Of a stretch of DNA of 6,967 nucleotides, positions 1 through 6,110 are shown piece after piece; the first letter of the stretch is position 1; each line of letters opens with the position of its first letter. This DNA comes from Kangiellaceae bacterium (lineage in GTDB: Bacteria; Pseudomonadota; Gammaproteobacteria; Enterobacterales; Kangiellaceae). The position numbers and the translations under genes are program-made. The notes under the pieces are model-generated. The model saw nothing but the letters and a program-made list of their open reading frames with translations, had not been told where the DNA came from and made no database searches. The stretch is from the NCBI GenBank assembly GCA_030590405.1, contig JAUUYO010000179.1, positions 1 to 6,967 of the forward strand. The letters are read 5' to 3'.

Positions 1-251
1 AAAACTTGGTTTCCTACAGTTTCTTTACTTGGCTCAAAAATAGTCCCAATAATTTCATGAGATCCATCTTGGACGCCCCACAACACATAGGCGTAATCTT
101 TTTGAGTAATACGTGCGGCATTCGATAGTGCAGAACACAACTTTCCCACCATGTCAGGCTTAAAATTATTATGCTTAAATTCAACCAATGTATTTTCAGC
201 GGGTTGGTTACGTAATTCGTCAACTAATGTAATGTCACGTTTAATAGCCAT
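1..251 (-). CDS. AlbA_2 (Schlafen-type) putative DNA-binding protein, N-terminal part only
   Basis: My translation from the ATG at 251 stays open to the left edge and gives about 83 residues. It contains VEFKHNN (residues 23-29), a segment SALSNAAR (40-47) and YVLWGVQDGSHEIIGT (55-70). This pattern (an EFK motif, an S-A-x-x-N-A helix, then a hydrophobic WG(V/I)xD strand followed by an (I/V)xGT strand) is typical of the AlbA_2 domain, seen in Schlafen-related proteins and in ATP-binding transcriptional regulators or RecG-like proteins. The rest of the protein is outside the window, so the full architecture is unknown. An in-frame TAA lies three codons upstream of the ATG, so the start is well fixed. 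A weak GGCGAG lies about 10 nt before it. The gene is 78 bp downstream of ubiI on the same strand but is not a usual member of that operon, so it is probably accessory. A different minus-strand frame (14-223) is also open but resembles nothing I know. Confidence 0.75.
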   Translation of the reverse strand, partial: MAIKRDITLVDELRNQPAENTLVEFKHNNFKPDMVGKLCSALSNAARITQKDYAYVLWGVQDGSHEIIGTIFEPSKETVGNQV

Positions 252-329
252 TAATTTTTACTCGCCTATTTCTTTCTAGTTATTTTATCGTTAATATTCT
301 TAGCCAATTTCTTACGAAGAATTTTTTGC

Positions 330-1562
330 CTACAACCCCATGGCTTTTTTAATCATCATCTCTTTCGCCATCGGCAATTTATCCAGCGCTGACATGGCAA
401 AATTTCGCAGCAAAGTTACCGGCATGCTTTGATTAGCAAATAAGTATTTAAAACCGCTCATGGCATTTTGCATAAGCATATTTTCAGTTTTTCTTTCCCG
501 CTCAAAAGGTCTTAAATTTTGTTTAAGACCAAAATCTCTTTGCTGCTGATGTAAACTCACGATCAATTTCGACAAACAGGCTACATCCTGAAATCCCAGA
601 TTCACCCCCTGACCAGCTAACGGATGGATGGTGTGAGCGGCATCACCGACCAGCGCCACCCGATCCGCTAAATAACTTTGCGCGTGACGCTTGATCAGCG
701 GAAAACCAAAGTGTTTTGAAACCGCGGTGACCTGGCCGAGTCGCGACTCAAAAGCCTGTTGCAATTTTTCAGCAAATTCATCGCTGCTCAGGTTGGCAAT
801 TTTATCCGCTTTATCCTGATCGAGTGACCAAACTACCGAGCACAGATCCTCATTGGCCAATGGTAAAAAAGCCACCGGACCGGAAGGGGTAAATCTTTGC
901 CATGCGGTATTTTGGTGGGATATTTCGGTTTTGACATTAGCCACAAAGGCAACTTGTGAATAAGGCGTTTGTTTTGACTCAATCGACAGCTTTTCTCTTA
1001 CCAGAGAATTCGCCCCATCGGCACCAATAAGTAGCTGCGCACTCATTTCAGTGCCGTCACTTAATTGAATATTCACCCGATCATCCAGGCTTTCCAGTTG
1101 TTGCAACTGTACGCCATTGCAGCAATGAATATTACCATAGGCCTGATCGGTTTTTAATAATGCGGCTTGCACTAGATTGTTTTCAACAATTACTCCTAAA
1201 TCATGCTGAGCAATTTGCGCCGCAGAGAATTCGATTTTTCCAGTCCCATCGCCATCCCAGACTTTCATTTTATGGTAATTGGCTTGTCTTTGTGCCGGAA
1301 TATTTTGCCAGGCATTCAGCTGAGTTAAAAAACTGCGATTGCCAGGGCTGATCGCGCTGACTCTAACATCAAAGTCCTGATCCTCAACCGGATGATTAGT
1401 TAATAAATCCATTGACTGAACATCAGGTAGATTTTGTTGTTCAATAAGAATAATTTTTAGACCCGATTCAGCCAGCGAAGCGGCCATCGCAAGACCGACC
1501 ATTCCGCCACCGACAATCACAATATCAAATTTTGTAGACACTCTGGTTCCTGTTGTAGACAC
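330..1562 (-). CDS. ubiI: UbiI/VisC family FAD-dependent ubiquinone biosynthesis hydroxylase
   Basis: A 410-residue flavoprotein mono-oxygenase of the UbiH/UbiF/VisC/COQ6 family. UbiI (formerly VisC) does the C5 hydroxylation of the prenylphenol ring in aerobic ubiquinone synthesis, working with membrane-associated Ubi proteins. Visible motifs are the N-terminal Rossmann fold with GGGMVG (18-23, the FAD-binding GxGxxG), the DG motif GADGANS (180-186), and the second FAD motif VGDAAHTIHPLAGQG (305-319). The GD form of the last motif, and the position directly after ubiH as in E. coli, favour UbiI over UbiH. Substrate position cannot be proven from sequence. The first start is a GTG at 1562 with AGGA 6 nt before it. 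A second GTG at 1541 with an identical spacing exists because the region is tandemly duplicated. The family usually begins only a few residues before the FDIVIVGGG strand, so the 1541 start (403 residues) is equally plausible. The gene lies 70 bp downstream of ubiH. Confidence 0.9.
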   Translation of the reverse strand: MSTTGTRVSTKFDIVIVGGGMVGLAMAASLAESGLKIILIEQQNLPDVQSMDLLTNHPVEDQDFDVRVSAISPGNRSFLTQLNAWQNIPAQRQANYHKMKVWDGDGTGKIEFSAAQIAQHDLGVIVENNLVQAALLKTDQAYGNIHCCNGVQLQQLESLDDRVNIQLSDGTEMSAQLLIGADGANSLVREKLSIESKQTPYSQVAFVANVKTEISHQNTAWQRFTPSGPVAFLPLANEDLCSVVWSLDQDKADKIANLSSDEFAEKLQQAFESRLGQVTAVSKHFGFPLIKRHAQSYLADRVALVGDAAHTIHPLAGQGVNLGFQDVACLSKLIVSLHQQQRDFGLKQNLRPFERERKTENMLMQNAMSGFKYLFANQSMPVTLLRNFAMSALDKLPMAKEMMIKKAMGL

Positions 1563-1575
1563 TTTGGTTCCTGTT
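1534..1575 (-). repeat. 21-bp tandem duplication carrying the ubiI ribosome binding site and GTG start
   Basis: Copies at 1534-1554 and 1555-1575 differ at one base (C or T at the tenth position on the plus strand). Read on the minus strand, each copy contains AGGAA, a 6-nt spacer after AGGA, and a GTG followed by TCTAC. The unit is 21 nt, so both GTG codons (1560-1562 and 1539-1541) are in the ubiI frame. Seven residues (STTGTRV) separate the two start codons' own sequence. The unit therefore gives two equivalent translation starts. Confidence 0.9.
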
Positions 1576-1579
1576 TATC

Positions 1580-1594
1580 TTAAACCTGGTTTAA
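1580..1594. repeat. Palindrome TTAAACC-T-GGTTTAA upstream of ubiI
   Basis: A perfect 7-1-7 palindrome in the 70-bp gap between ubiH and ubiI, ending 18 nt upstream of the first GTG start of ubiI. The one-base centre makes it a poor RNA hairpin but a reasonable form for a dimeric DNA-binding protein site. It also sits just where a weak promoter could lie (TTGGCT at 1615-1620, 17-nt spacer, TTTAAA at 1592-1597, minus strand). Neither role is shown. Confidence 0.35.
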
Positions 1595-1632
1595 AGCTGT
1601 AATATTAGCTTAAGCCAAATGATTGAACTTCA

Positions 1633-2871
1633 TTATGTGGGCATGATGCCACGGGTTAACTGGGCAGATTCACCACTAAAGCCCATCGCAGTCATCGCCA
1701 GTTTTTGTTTTGCAAAAGGGAATTTATCTAACACACATAACGCTTTATTTCTGGCAATAACTAACGGCAAAAAGTCATTGCTGAATAATCGAACTAATGA
1801 GTCTGTCGCGCTAATCGTTTGATTCCAGTCGGGCTGCCTTTGCGCTTGATAATTATTTAAAAATCTTTCGCTACCAATATCTTCACCACTTGTTTGTGCT
1901 TGCAAAATTGAATCAAATAAAGCGGCGATATCTCGTAGCCCCAAGTTAAATCCCTGACCTGCGATCGGGTGTAAGGTATGCGCAGAATTCCCTAACAATA
2001 ACACTCTGCCGTTAAAAACCTTTTTGGGTAAATGCAAGGCTAAAGGATACTGGGTTCGCTCACCCACTTTGCTGATTTGCCCGAGTCGATAACCAAAGGC
2101 GGTTTGCAATTGTTGGATAAATTCATGATCCGTATAACTCATCACGGTCGCAGCATTTTCAGGGGTTTGACACCAAACCAGCGACATGCGATTTCTGGTC
2201 AGCGGGAGTAATGCAAGTGGTCCCTGATTGGTGAATCGTTCAAAGGCGCGGTTGTTGTGAGCCAGCTCTGTCGAGATATTGGCGATCACCGCGTGCTGTT
2301 GATAACTGTCTCTTTGTATTTGAATACCCGCCATTTTGGCGGTTGATGAAAAAGTGCCATCTGCGGCCAACAAAAGTTGACTAGCCAGGGTTTGTTGCTC
2401 CCCGCTATCGTCTCTTAATTTAACGCTGATCTGACCATTTTGTTGTTGAGATTCAATTGAATCAATCGCGCTTATATTGGCAGGGCTGTAGAGCTGAATA
2501 TTTTTTGTCTGGCGAATTTCCTGCCATAAAATCGGACCAGTTTGATCAAGTGGGATCACCTGGCCTAAAGCATCAACCCCATAATCATCGGCATGTAAGC
2601 GGGTGAAGCCAAAATGGCCTTGATCTGAAATATGAATATCGTTAATCGGACAGCCGAGCGATTGGATCTTCGGCCAAATGCCGAGGGTTTTAAAAATTTT
2701 CACCGACGCGGCTGATAAGGCCACCGCCCGTTGATCAAAACTGGGACTGGCATCAAGCTGTGGTGCAACAGGCTCGACCAACGCGATGGTTAATGGCAAT
2801 CGTGCAAGCGCAAGCGCCGCGGTTGCGCCAGCCATTCCGCCACCAGCTATAATAATGTCAAATTTTTTCAA
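1633..2871 (-). CDS. ubiH: UbiH, 2-octaprenyl-6-methoxyphenol hydroxylase
   Basis: A 412-residue FAD mono-oxygenase, paralogous to the gene that follows it. UbiH hydroxylates C1 of the prenylated methoxyphenol ring in aerobic ubiquinone synthesis. The N-terminal FAD fold has GGGMAG (10-15), the DG motif is ADGTFSS (170-176), and the C-terminal FAD motif is LGNSAHTLHPIAGQGFNLG (293-311). The GN in place of GD in this last motif, together with TLHPIAGQGFNLG, is what I recall for E. coli UbiH and separates it from UbiI. The start is a TTG at 2871 whose last two bases form the start of the pepP stop codon (TTGA). This 4-nt overlap suggests translational coupling, because no strong Shine-Dalgarno sequence is visible. 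No in-frame ATG lies close by, and the first residues (MKKFDIIIAGGG) fit the family start. The C-terminal tail LDKFPFAKQKLAMTAMG matches the corresponding tail of UbiI. Confidence 0.93.
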   Translation of the reverse strand: MKKFDIIIAGGGMAGATAALALARLPLTIALVEPVAPQLDASPSFDQRAVALSAASVKIFKTLGIWPKIQSLGCPINDIHISDQGHFGFTRLHADDYGVDALGQVIPLDQTGPILWQEIRQTKNIQLYSPANISAIDSIESQQQNGQISVKLRDDSGEQQTLASQLLLAADGTFSSTAKMAGIQIQRDSYQQHAVIANISTELAHNNRAFERFTNQGPLALLPLTRNRMSLVWCQTPENAATVMSYTDHEFIQQLQTAFGYRLGQISKVGERTQYPLALHLPKKVFNGRVLLLGNSAHTLHPIAGQGFNLGLRDIAALFDSILQAQTSGEDIGSERFLNNYQAQRQPDWNQTISATDSLVRLFSNDFLPLVIARNKALCVLDKFPFAKQKLAMTAMGFSGESAQLTRGIMPT

Positions 2872-4184
2872 GTTGGCTTGACCATTAATTTTTCGATTGC
2901 GTTAATTTCTTTAATCGCTGACTTAGACAAAACCTCATGACCTTTACTGGTCACTAACACATCGTCTTCGATACGAATGCCAATGCCCCACCATTTTTTA
3001 TCTAGTCCTTTGGTTTTTGGGGAAAAATATAAGCCCGGCTCCACGGTTAACACCATGCCTTGTTCCAAAATTCTGGGTTCTTTATCAATCAGATAATCCC
3101 CCACATCGTGTACATCTAACCCTAGCCAGTGTCCGGTTTTGTGCATATAAAAAACTTTATAAGCTTGTTGATCGATTAACTCATCGATATCGCCAGTTAA
3201 GATGCCCATTTCAAGCAACCCTTCGGTCAATACTCTAACCGCTGTCTCATGAGGTTTGGTCCATGGGTTACCCGGTTTAACTTGCTTAATCGCTTGTTTA
3301 TTAGCTTTTAATACCCAATGGTAAGCTTGTCGTTGCTCATCACTATACTTACCGTTGATCGGAAATGTTCGGGTGATATCGGCTGCATATCCTTGCAACT
3401 CAGCCCCTGCATCAATCAGTAACAAGTCGCCATTTTTGAGTTCACAATCGTTTTCGACATAATGCAAAATACAAGCATTTTCGCCACCAGCAACAATTGA
3501 ATTATAGGCTTCAAAACGAGCGCCTTGTTTAGCAAACTGATATTTGATTTCGGCTTCGATTTGTAATTCGTTGATACCTGGTTGGCATATTTTCATTACT
3601 TGAATATGCGCGTCAGCGGATAACTTGGCTACCTTACGCATCACTTCAATTTCCGCGTTACTTTTAAATAGCCGCATATCATGCAAAACATGGCTTAAAT
3701 CAATTAATTCTCCGGGCGGGTGCGCGCCTTGCTTGACTTGCCCGCGTAAGATATTGATCCAGCCCATAATGCGATTATCAAATTCAGCTTGATTACCAAA
3801 TTCATAATAAATGCGTTCGCGACCTTCCATCAATCCCGGCAAAATATCATCGATATCGTCAATCGGAAAAGCATCATCACAACCAAATTGTTTTTTAGCG
3901 CCGCTCTGACCATGGCGGCGACCATGCCAGGTTTCCATCACTTCATCTTTTTCCCGACAAAAAATAATGTATTCACCTTGCTCACGCCCGGGCAGTAAAA
4001 CCAACACCGCTTCCGGCTCAGGAAAAGCAGATAAGTAATGAAAATCGCTGTGTTGCCGGAACCTGAAATCGGTATCGCGACTTCGTACTAGCTCTGATGC
4101 GGAAGGCAGGATCGCAATCGAATTATTCCCCATAAAATTCATTAATTTACGCCGCCGCCGGCCAAATTCTGCTTTTTTGATCAT
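2868..4184 (-). CDS. pepP: PepP, Xaa-Pro aminopeptidase (aminopeptidase P II)
   Basis: A 438-residue metallopeptidase of family M24B, close in length to E. coli PepP (441). It removes an N-terminal residue when proline is second, in the cytoplasm, with a dinuclear metal centre. An N-terminal creatinase-like domain (about 1-170, with RQHSDFHYLSAF at 43-54) precedes the pita-bread catalytic domain. The expected five metal ligands are all present: D258 in LIDAG, D269 in AADITRTF, H352 in GHWLGLDVHDVG, E382 in TVEPGLY and E406 in RIEDD. GENACILHY (234-242) is the conserved pocket segment. The ATG at 4184 is preceded by a weak GAGAG. The gene ends in a TGA overlapping the TTG start of ubiH. It follows ygfB after 169 bp that hold two palindromes, the order found in E. 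coli. No sign of damage. Confidence 0.96.
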   Translation of the reverse strand: MIKKAEFGRRRRKLMNFMGNNSIAILPSASELVRSRDTDFRFRQHSDFHYLSAFPEPEAVLVLLPGREQGEYIIFCREKDEVMETWHGRRHGQSGAKKQFGCDDAFPIDDIDDILPGLMEGRERIYYEFGNQAEFDNRIMGWINILRGQVKQGAHPPGELIDLSHVLHDMRLFKSNAEIEVMRKVAKLSADAHIQVMKICQPGINELQIEAEIKYQFAKQGARFEAYNSIVAGGENACILHYVENDCELKNGDLLLIDAGAELQGYAADITRTFPINGKYSDEQRQAYHWVLKANKQAIKQVKPGNPWTKPHETAVRVLTEGLLEMGILTGDIDELIDQQAYKVFYMHKTGHWLGLDVHDVGDYLIDKEPRILEQGMVLTVEPGLYFSPKTKGLDKKWWGIGIRIEDDVLVTSKGHEVLSKSAIKEINAIEKLMVKPT

Positions 4185-4240
4185 GGTTTTCTCTCTAAAA
4201 CTTTAAAATATACTCATCACGGGGAAATATTTTTACGTAA

Positions 4241-4304
4241 GTCGGGAAGCCCTTCCCGACAAAATTATGGGTGTTGCACGAATTGTCGGGAAAGGCTTCT
4301 CGAC
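4241..4304. repeat. Pair of inverted REP-like palindromes between ygfB and pepP
   Basis: Two 20-nt palindromes lie at 4241-4260 and 4285-4304. The first has 9-nt complementary arms (GTCGGGAAG and CTTCCCGAC) around CC. The second has an 8-pair stem with one G-T pair and a 4-nt loop. The reverse complement of the second matches the first at 18 of 20 positions, and some flank also matches (GTAA or GTAG before, AA after). So they are inverted copies, as in BIME arrangements of REP elements. They lie inside the ygfB-pepP transcript, where paired hairpins can shield upstream RNA from exonucleases or cause partial termination. No T-run follows either hairpin on the minus strand, so a plain intrinsic terminator is unlikely. 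Confidence 0.7.
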
Positions 4305-4353
4305 CTACAGGTACACCTCGCGGTTTTCTTTTCCTAGCCCGTAGCCATTACTT

Positions 4354-4947
4354 CTAATGATAAGTATCATTGCCATCGACTGAATTAACATCAACCAACT
4401 CTTTTTTAATCACTAACTCCATATAAATCATCTTGACCGCTACTTTAATGTGTTCAATAAGGGTGTTTAAAGCGAATTTCGCTTCTTCACTATCGTCGGT
4501 GGTCAATTCTAATTGGGAGATTTCGCTGATATCTTGTAATGATTCGGTAATTTCAGAATTATCGATCGATGTATCACCTAATTGCAGTCCAAAACCAAGT
4601 AAAAAACCCTGACACCAGAAAGACATGGCTTCAAGTCGATCAATCAGAGGATATTCCTCATCTGGTAGCAATATGGGAGCTAAAACATTCTGATCAATAA
4701 AGGCTTGTTGGCTTTCAGCAAACACTTTTTCGAGTTCACTGAGCGCATCAGCAGACAAAGCATGGCCATCATTGGCGATATCAAGGATCACTGATTGCCA
4801 ATGTTTATCGGTCGACTTTAACCCCCCAGAAATCATTCCTGCCAGGATCCCCTGGAATTCAGACGCATTAATTTCACAATCAGCCTCGGCGAGGATATCG
4901 TCAAAGGATTCATACAAATTTTCAAAATTTTGTGAAAAATCATTCAT
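4354..4947 (-). CDS. ygfB: YgfB / UPF0149 family protein
   Basis: A small acidic protein of about 197 residues, first gene of the operon that leads to pepP, ubiH and ubiI, as in E. coli. Family features visible include the N-terminal helical segment INASEFQGILAGMISGG (counterpart of the E. coli LTPAEMHGLISGMICGG), the middle FWCQGFLLGFGLQ and the C-terminal helix ALNTLIEHIKVAVKMIYMEL. UPF0149 proteins are cytosolic all-helical proteins. In Pseudomonas a YgfB homologue affects beta-lactamase and peptidoglycan-recycling regulation, but I would not transfer that function here. I chose the ATG at 4947. A TTG at 4959 adds four residues (MSRK) and cannot be excluded, since neither start has a strong Shine-Dalgarno sequence. 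An extended -10 promoter lies about 50 nt upstream. Confidence 0.88.
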   Translation of the reverse strand: MNDFSQNFENLYESFDDILAEADCEINASEFQGILAGMISGGLKSTDKHWQSVILDIANDGHALSADALSELEKVFAESQQAFIDQNVLAPILLPDEEYPLIDRLEAMSFWCQGFLLGFGLQLGDTSIDNSEITESLQDISEISQLELTTDDSEEAKFALNTLIEHIKVAVKMIYMELVIKKELVDVNSVDGNDTYH

Positions 4948-4995
4948 TTTTCGGCTCAATTACTCAATATTAGTTAAATTATGGCATTTTTAAGC

Positions 4996-5004
4996 ATTAT
5001 ACCA
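4996..5004 (-). promoter_or_regulatory. Extended -10 promoter element for ygfB operon
   Basis: On the minus strand the sequence reads TGGTATAAT, a perfect sigma-70 -10 hexamer (4996-5001) with the TGn extension. No good -35 is seen at 17 or 18 nt. Initiation would fall near 4989, giving a leader of about 40 nt to the ATG at 4947. It is the most likely start of the ygfB-pepP-ubiH-ubiI message. Confidence 0.6.
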
Positions 5005-5033
5005 TTGACCATTGGCTGGATGCGCCTTATATT
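5005..5033 (+). promoter_or_regulatory. Sigma-70 promoter for the ZapB-like gene, zapA and possibly ssrS
   Basis: TTGACC (5005-5010), a 17-nt spacer, and TATATT (5028-5033) make a near-consensus sigma-70 promoter. Initiation near 5040 leaves about 23 nt of leader before the ATG at 5063. Its -35 directly abuts the extended -10 of the opposite ygfB promoter, so the two polymerases would compete for the same DNA. Confidence 0.7.
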
Positions 5034-5062
5034 AAAATCACGCTTAAAAACAATAGTTTGCC

Positions 5063-5242
5063 ATGACAACCTCAAATCTTTCGCAACTTGAAGGTAGCGT
5101 TTCAAAGCTTTTGAAATCCTTCGATGCATTACAGTCAGAAAATCGACAATTGCGACTCGATCGACAAAACCTGCTGGATAAAAATAAACTGGCCAGTGGC
5201 AAGATAGAAGCAATGATCGAAAAACTGAAGGAAATCAGTTAA
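5063..5242 (+). CDS. TIGR02449 family small coiled-coil protein (ZapB-like)
   Basis: A 59-residue protein. It is polar and helical, with a heptad-like run of leucines and other hydrophobic residues (LEGSVSKLLKSFDALQSENR, then LRLDRQNLLDKNKLA and IEAMIEKLKEI), matching the short coiled-coil family annotated as TIGR02449, which is regularly found just before zapA in gammaproteobacteria. The N-x-x-L coiled-coil pattern recalls ZapB, a ZapA partner in FtsZ-ring assembly, but the family relation is by likeness and neighbourhood, not by proof. An in-frame TAG two codons before the ATG fixes the start. The Shine-Dalgarno sequence is weak. The stop codon shares one base with the start of zapA (TAATG), so the two are probably co-translated. 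Confidence 0.85.
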   Translation: MTTSNLSQLEGSVSKLLKSFDALQSENRQLRLDRQNLLDKNKLASGKIEAMIEKLKEIS

Positions 5243-5556
5243 TGGCCGAAAATAAGCCTGTCAGCGTTCACATCATGGGCAGTGAATATCACGTTGCCAG
5301 CCCAGATGATGAAATCTTCAAATTACAAGAAGCTGCCCGAGCGCTCGATACCCGCATGCGAGAAATAAAAGAAGGTGGGCGCATCATGGGCTTAGAGCGG
5401 GTTGCGGTCATGGCGGCTCTCAATTTATCCTATGAGCTGTTGCACGGAGAATCGACAGGTCTCGAAGAAACCAATGAAATCAATCAGCGCATGCAAAAGT
5501 TGCAGGACAAGGTTGATACCGCGCTGGCTTCTAACGCTCAATCGGATTTAATCTAA
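5242..5556 (+). CDS. zapA: ZapA, cell division protein stabilising the FtsZ ring
   Basis: A 104-residue protein close to the usual ZapA length (E. coli 109). ZapA binds and cross-links FtsZ protofilaments at midcell. The globular N-terminal domain holds VSVHIMGSEYHVASPDDE (7-24), then the helix FKLQEAARALDTRMREIKEG (26-45). The segment IMGLERVAVMAALNLSYELL (48-67) is the family's strongest signature. A charged C-terminal coiled coil (about 70-95, NEINQRMQKLQDKVDTAL) is used for dimer and tetramer formation. AAGGAA about 9 nt before the ATG is a good ribosome binding site, placed inside the end of the upstream gene. The ssrS gene starts some 60 nt after the stop, as in many gammaproteobacteria. 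Confidence 0.96.
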   Translation: MAENKPVSVHIMGSEYHVASPDDEIFKLQEAARALDTRMREIKEGGRIMGLERVAVMAALNLSYELLHGESTGLEETNEINQRMQKLQDKVDTALASNAQSDLI

Positions 5557-5605
5557 AAGAATAGTCAATATTCAAGTTACTATGTATTTTCCACGATCAC
5601 CTGTA

Positions 5606-5611
5606 TATAAT
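5606..5611 (+). promoter_or_regulatory. -10 element of the ssrS promoter
   Basis: TATAAT, a perfect sigma-70 -10, lies 7 nt before the inferred 5' end of 6S RNA. The hexamer at the expected -35 distance (TGTATT, 5583-5588) is poor. Read-through from zapA is also possible, since longer ssrS precursors are known in E. coli. Confidence 0.6.
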
Positions 5612-5617
5612 CGAGTC

Positions 5618-5812
5618 TCTACCTGCCTTGTTCGCCTAGCTGTTGTAGTCCATGAGCCGATAATATCATCCCAGGGTGCTCTTGTTGATTTTTGGTGTGC
5701 AAGTCCGAGCAAGTTGTAAACTTGGAGCGGAAAGCCTAAATTAAATCGCGGAACTCCCACCTGAACCTTCGGGTTCTTGGGCAAAGTCAGCAAACGGCAA
5801 GGTGGGTGGAAT
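5618..5812 (+). ncRNA. ssrS: 6S RNA
   Basis: About 195 nt, near the usual 180-200. 6S RNA mimics an open promoter and sequesters sigma-70 RNA polymerase in stationary phase. The 5' arm ACC-TG-CCTTG (5621-5630) pairs with CAAGG-TG-GGT (5798-5807) to form the closing stem, with further pairs outside it. TGAGCCGATAATATCAT (5653-5669) matches the conserved 5' strand beside the central bubble of the E. coli RNA. AAGTCCG (5701-5707) and AAAGCC (5731-5736) are also shared. The terminal hairpin at 5705-5730 has CAAGTT pairing with AACTTG around GTA, closed by CCG/CGG. GAACC-TTCG-GGTTC (5764-5777) gives the conserved 3' hairpin, here with a UUCG loop. The position directly after zapA supports the call. 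The exact ends are inferred from pairing and may be off by a few bases. Confidence 0.93.
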
Positions 5813-5829
5813 CTTGAGCTTAAATGATA

Positions 5830-5867
5830 ACAGACTACTATTTGAAAAGTGTTTAGAGAAAGTCTGT
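5830..5867 (+). repeat. Inverted repeat downstream of 6S RNA
   Basis: ACAGACT (5830-5836) and AGTCTGT (5861-5867) are perfect 7-nt inverted arms around a 24-nt loop. An AT-rich stretch follows. It might help end or trim the ssrS transcript, but the stem is short and the loop is long. The rest of 5868-5955 is AT-rich and shows no gene that I can support. Confidence 0.3.
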
Positions 5868-5955
5868 CTGATATTCTTAATTATTTTGTTTCATCTTCGA
5901 TGTTTTAGTTAACTTCTTCATTCGGCCAATTGCGGGCATTTACTTTTATTGACTC

Positions 5956-6110
5956 TGCCCCAAATTATCTAACAAGCGCGAATAAATTCATTATCCGCAT
6001 ATAAATCTCAATGTTCAATAAAATACGAAATAACGCTTAACTGCGAACGACGTCTATTCTTTTTGTCTAATAAGGTGCGGTACAATGCCCCAAATTATTA
6101 CCTAACAAGC
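5956..6110 (+). repeat. Imperfect direct repeat flanking a 108-bp spacer
   Basis: TGCCCCAAATTAT followed by CTAACAAGC occurs at 5956-5977 and at 6086-6110. The second copy has three extra bases (TAC) between the two blocks. The starts are 130 nt apart. The second copy lies inside the open frame of the toxin fragment and the first lies before it. This may mark a small duplication or the scar of an insertion event at the edge of the accessory DNA. Confidence 0.65.

Noticed and set aside
14..223. 69-codon minus-strand open frame at the left edge
   Set aside because: It overlaps the AlbA_2 frame starting at 251. Only the latter gives a recognisable domain, and it begins with a proper ATG after an in-frame stop.
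309..327. Hairpin TTCTT-ACG-AAGAA followed by six T on the plus strand, as an intrinsic terminator
   Set aside because: The stem is only five AT-rich pairs, and no plus-strand transcript is expected here. On the minus strand, where ubiI ends, no T-run follows the hairpin.
4207..4212. TATATT as a -10 for a separate pepP promoter on the minus strand
   Set aside because: The hexamer is acceptable but nothing like a -35 lies at the right distance and the region is AT-rich, so chance matches are common.
4772..4993. 73-codon plus-strand open frame opposite ygfB
   Set aside because: A shadow of ygfB on the other strand with no start context or family likeness.
5572..5793. 73-codon open frame antisense to the 6S RNA gene
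   Set aside because: It lies wholly across ssrS on the opposite strand, has no family resemblance and no ribosome binding site worth noting. The RNA structure explains the sequence.
5966..6110. Integron attC site suggested by ATCTAAC and ACCTAAC (RYYYAAC-like) followed by AAGC
   Set aside because: No GTTRRRY partner lies at a suitable distance after either copy, and the sequence between does not fold into the long imperfect palindrome expected of attC. The repeated part also extends 13 nt before the putative R'' box, which attC would not explain.
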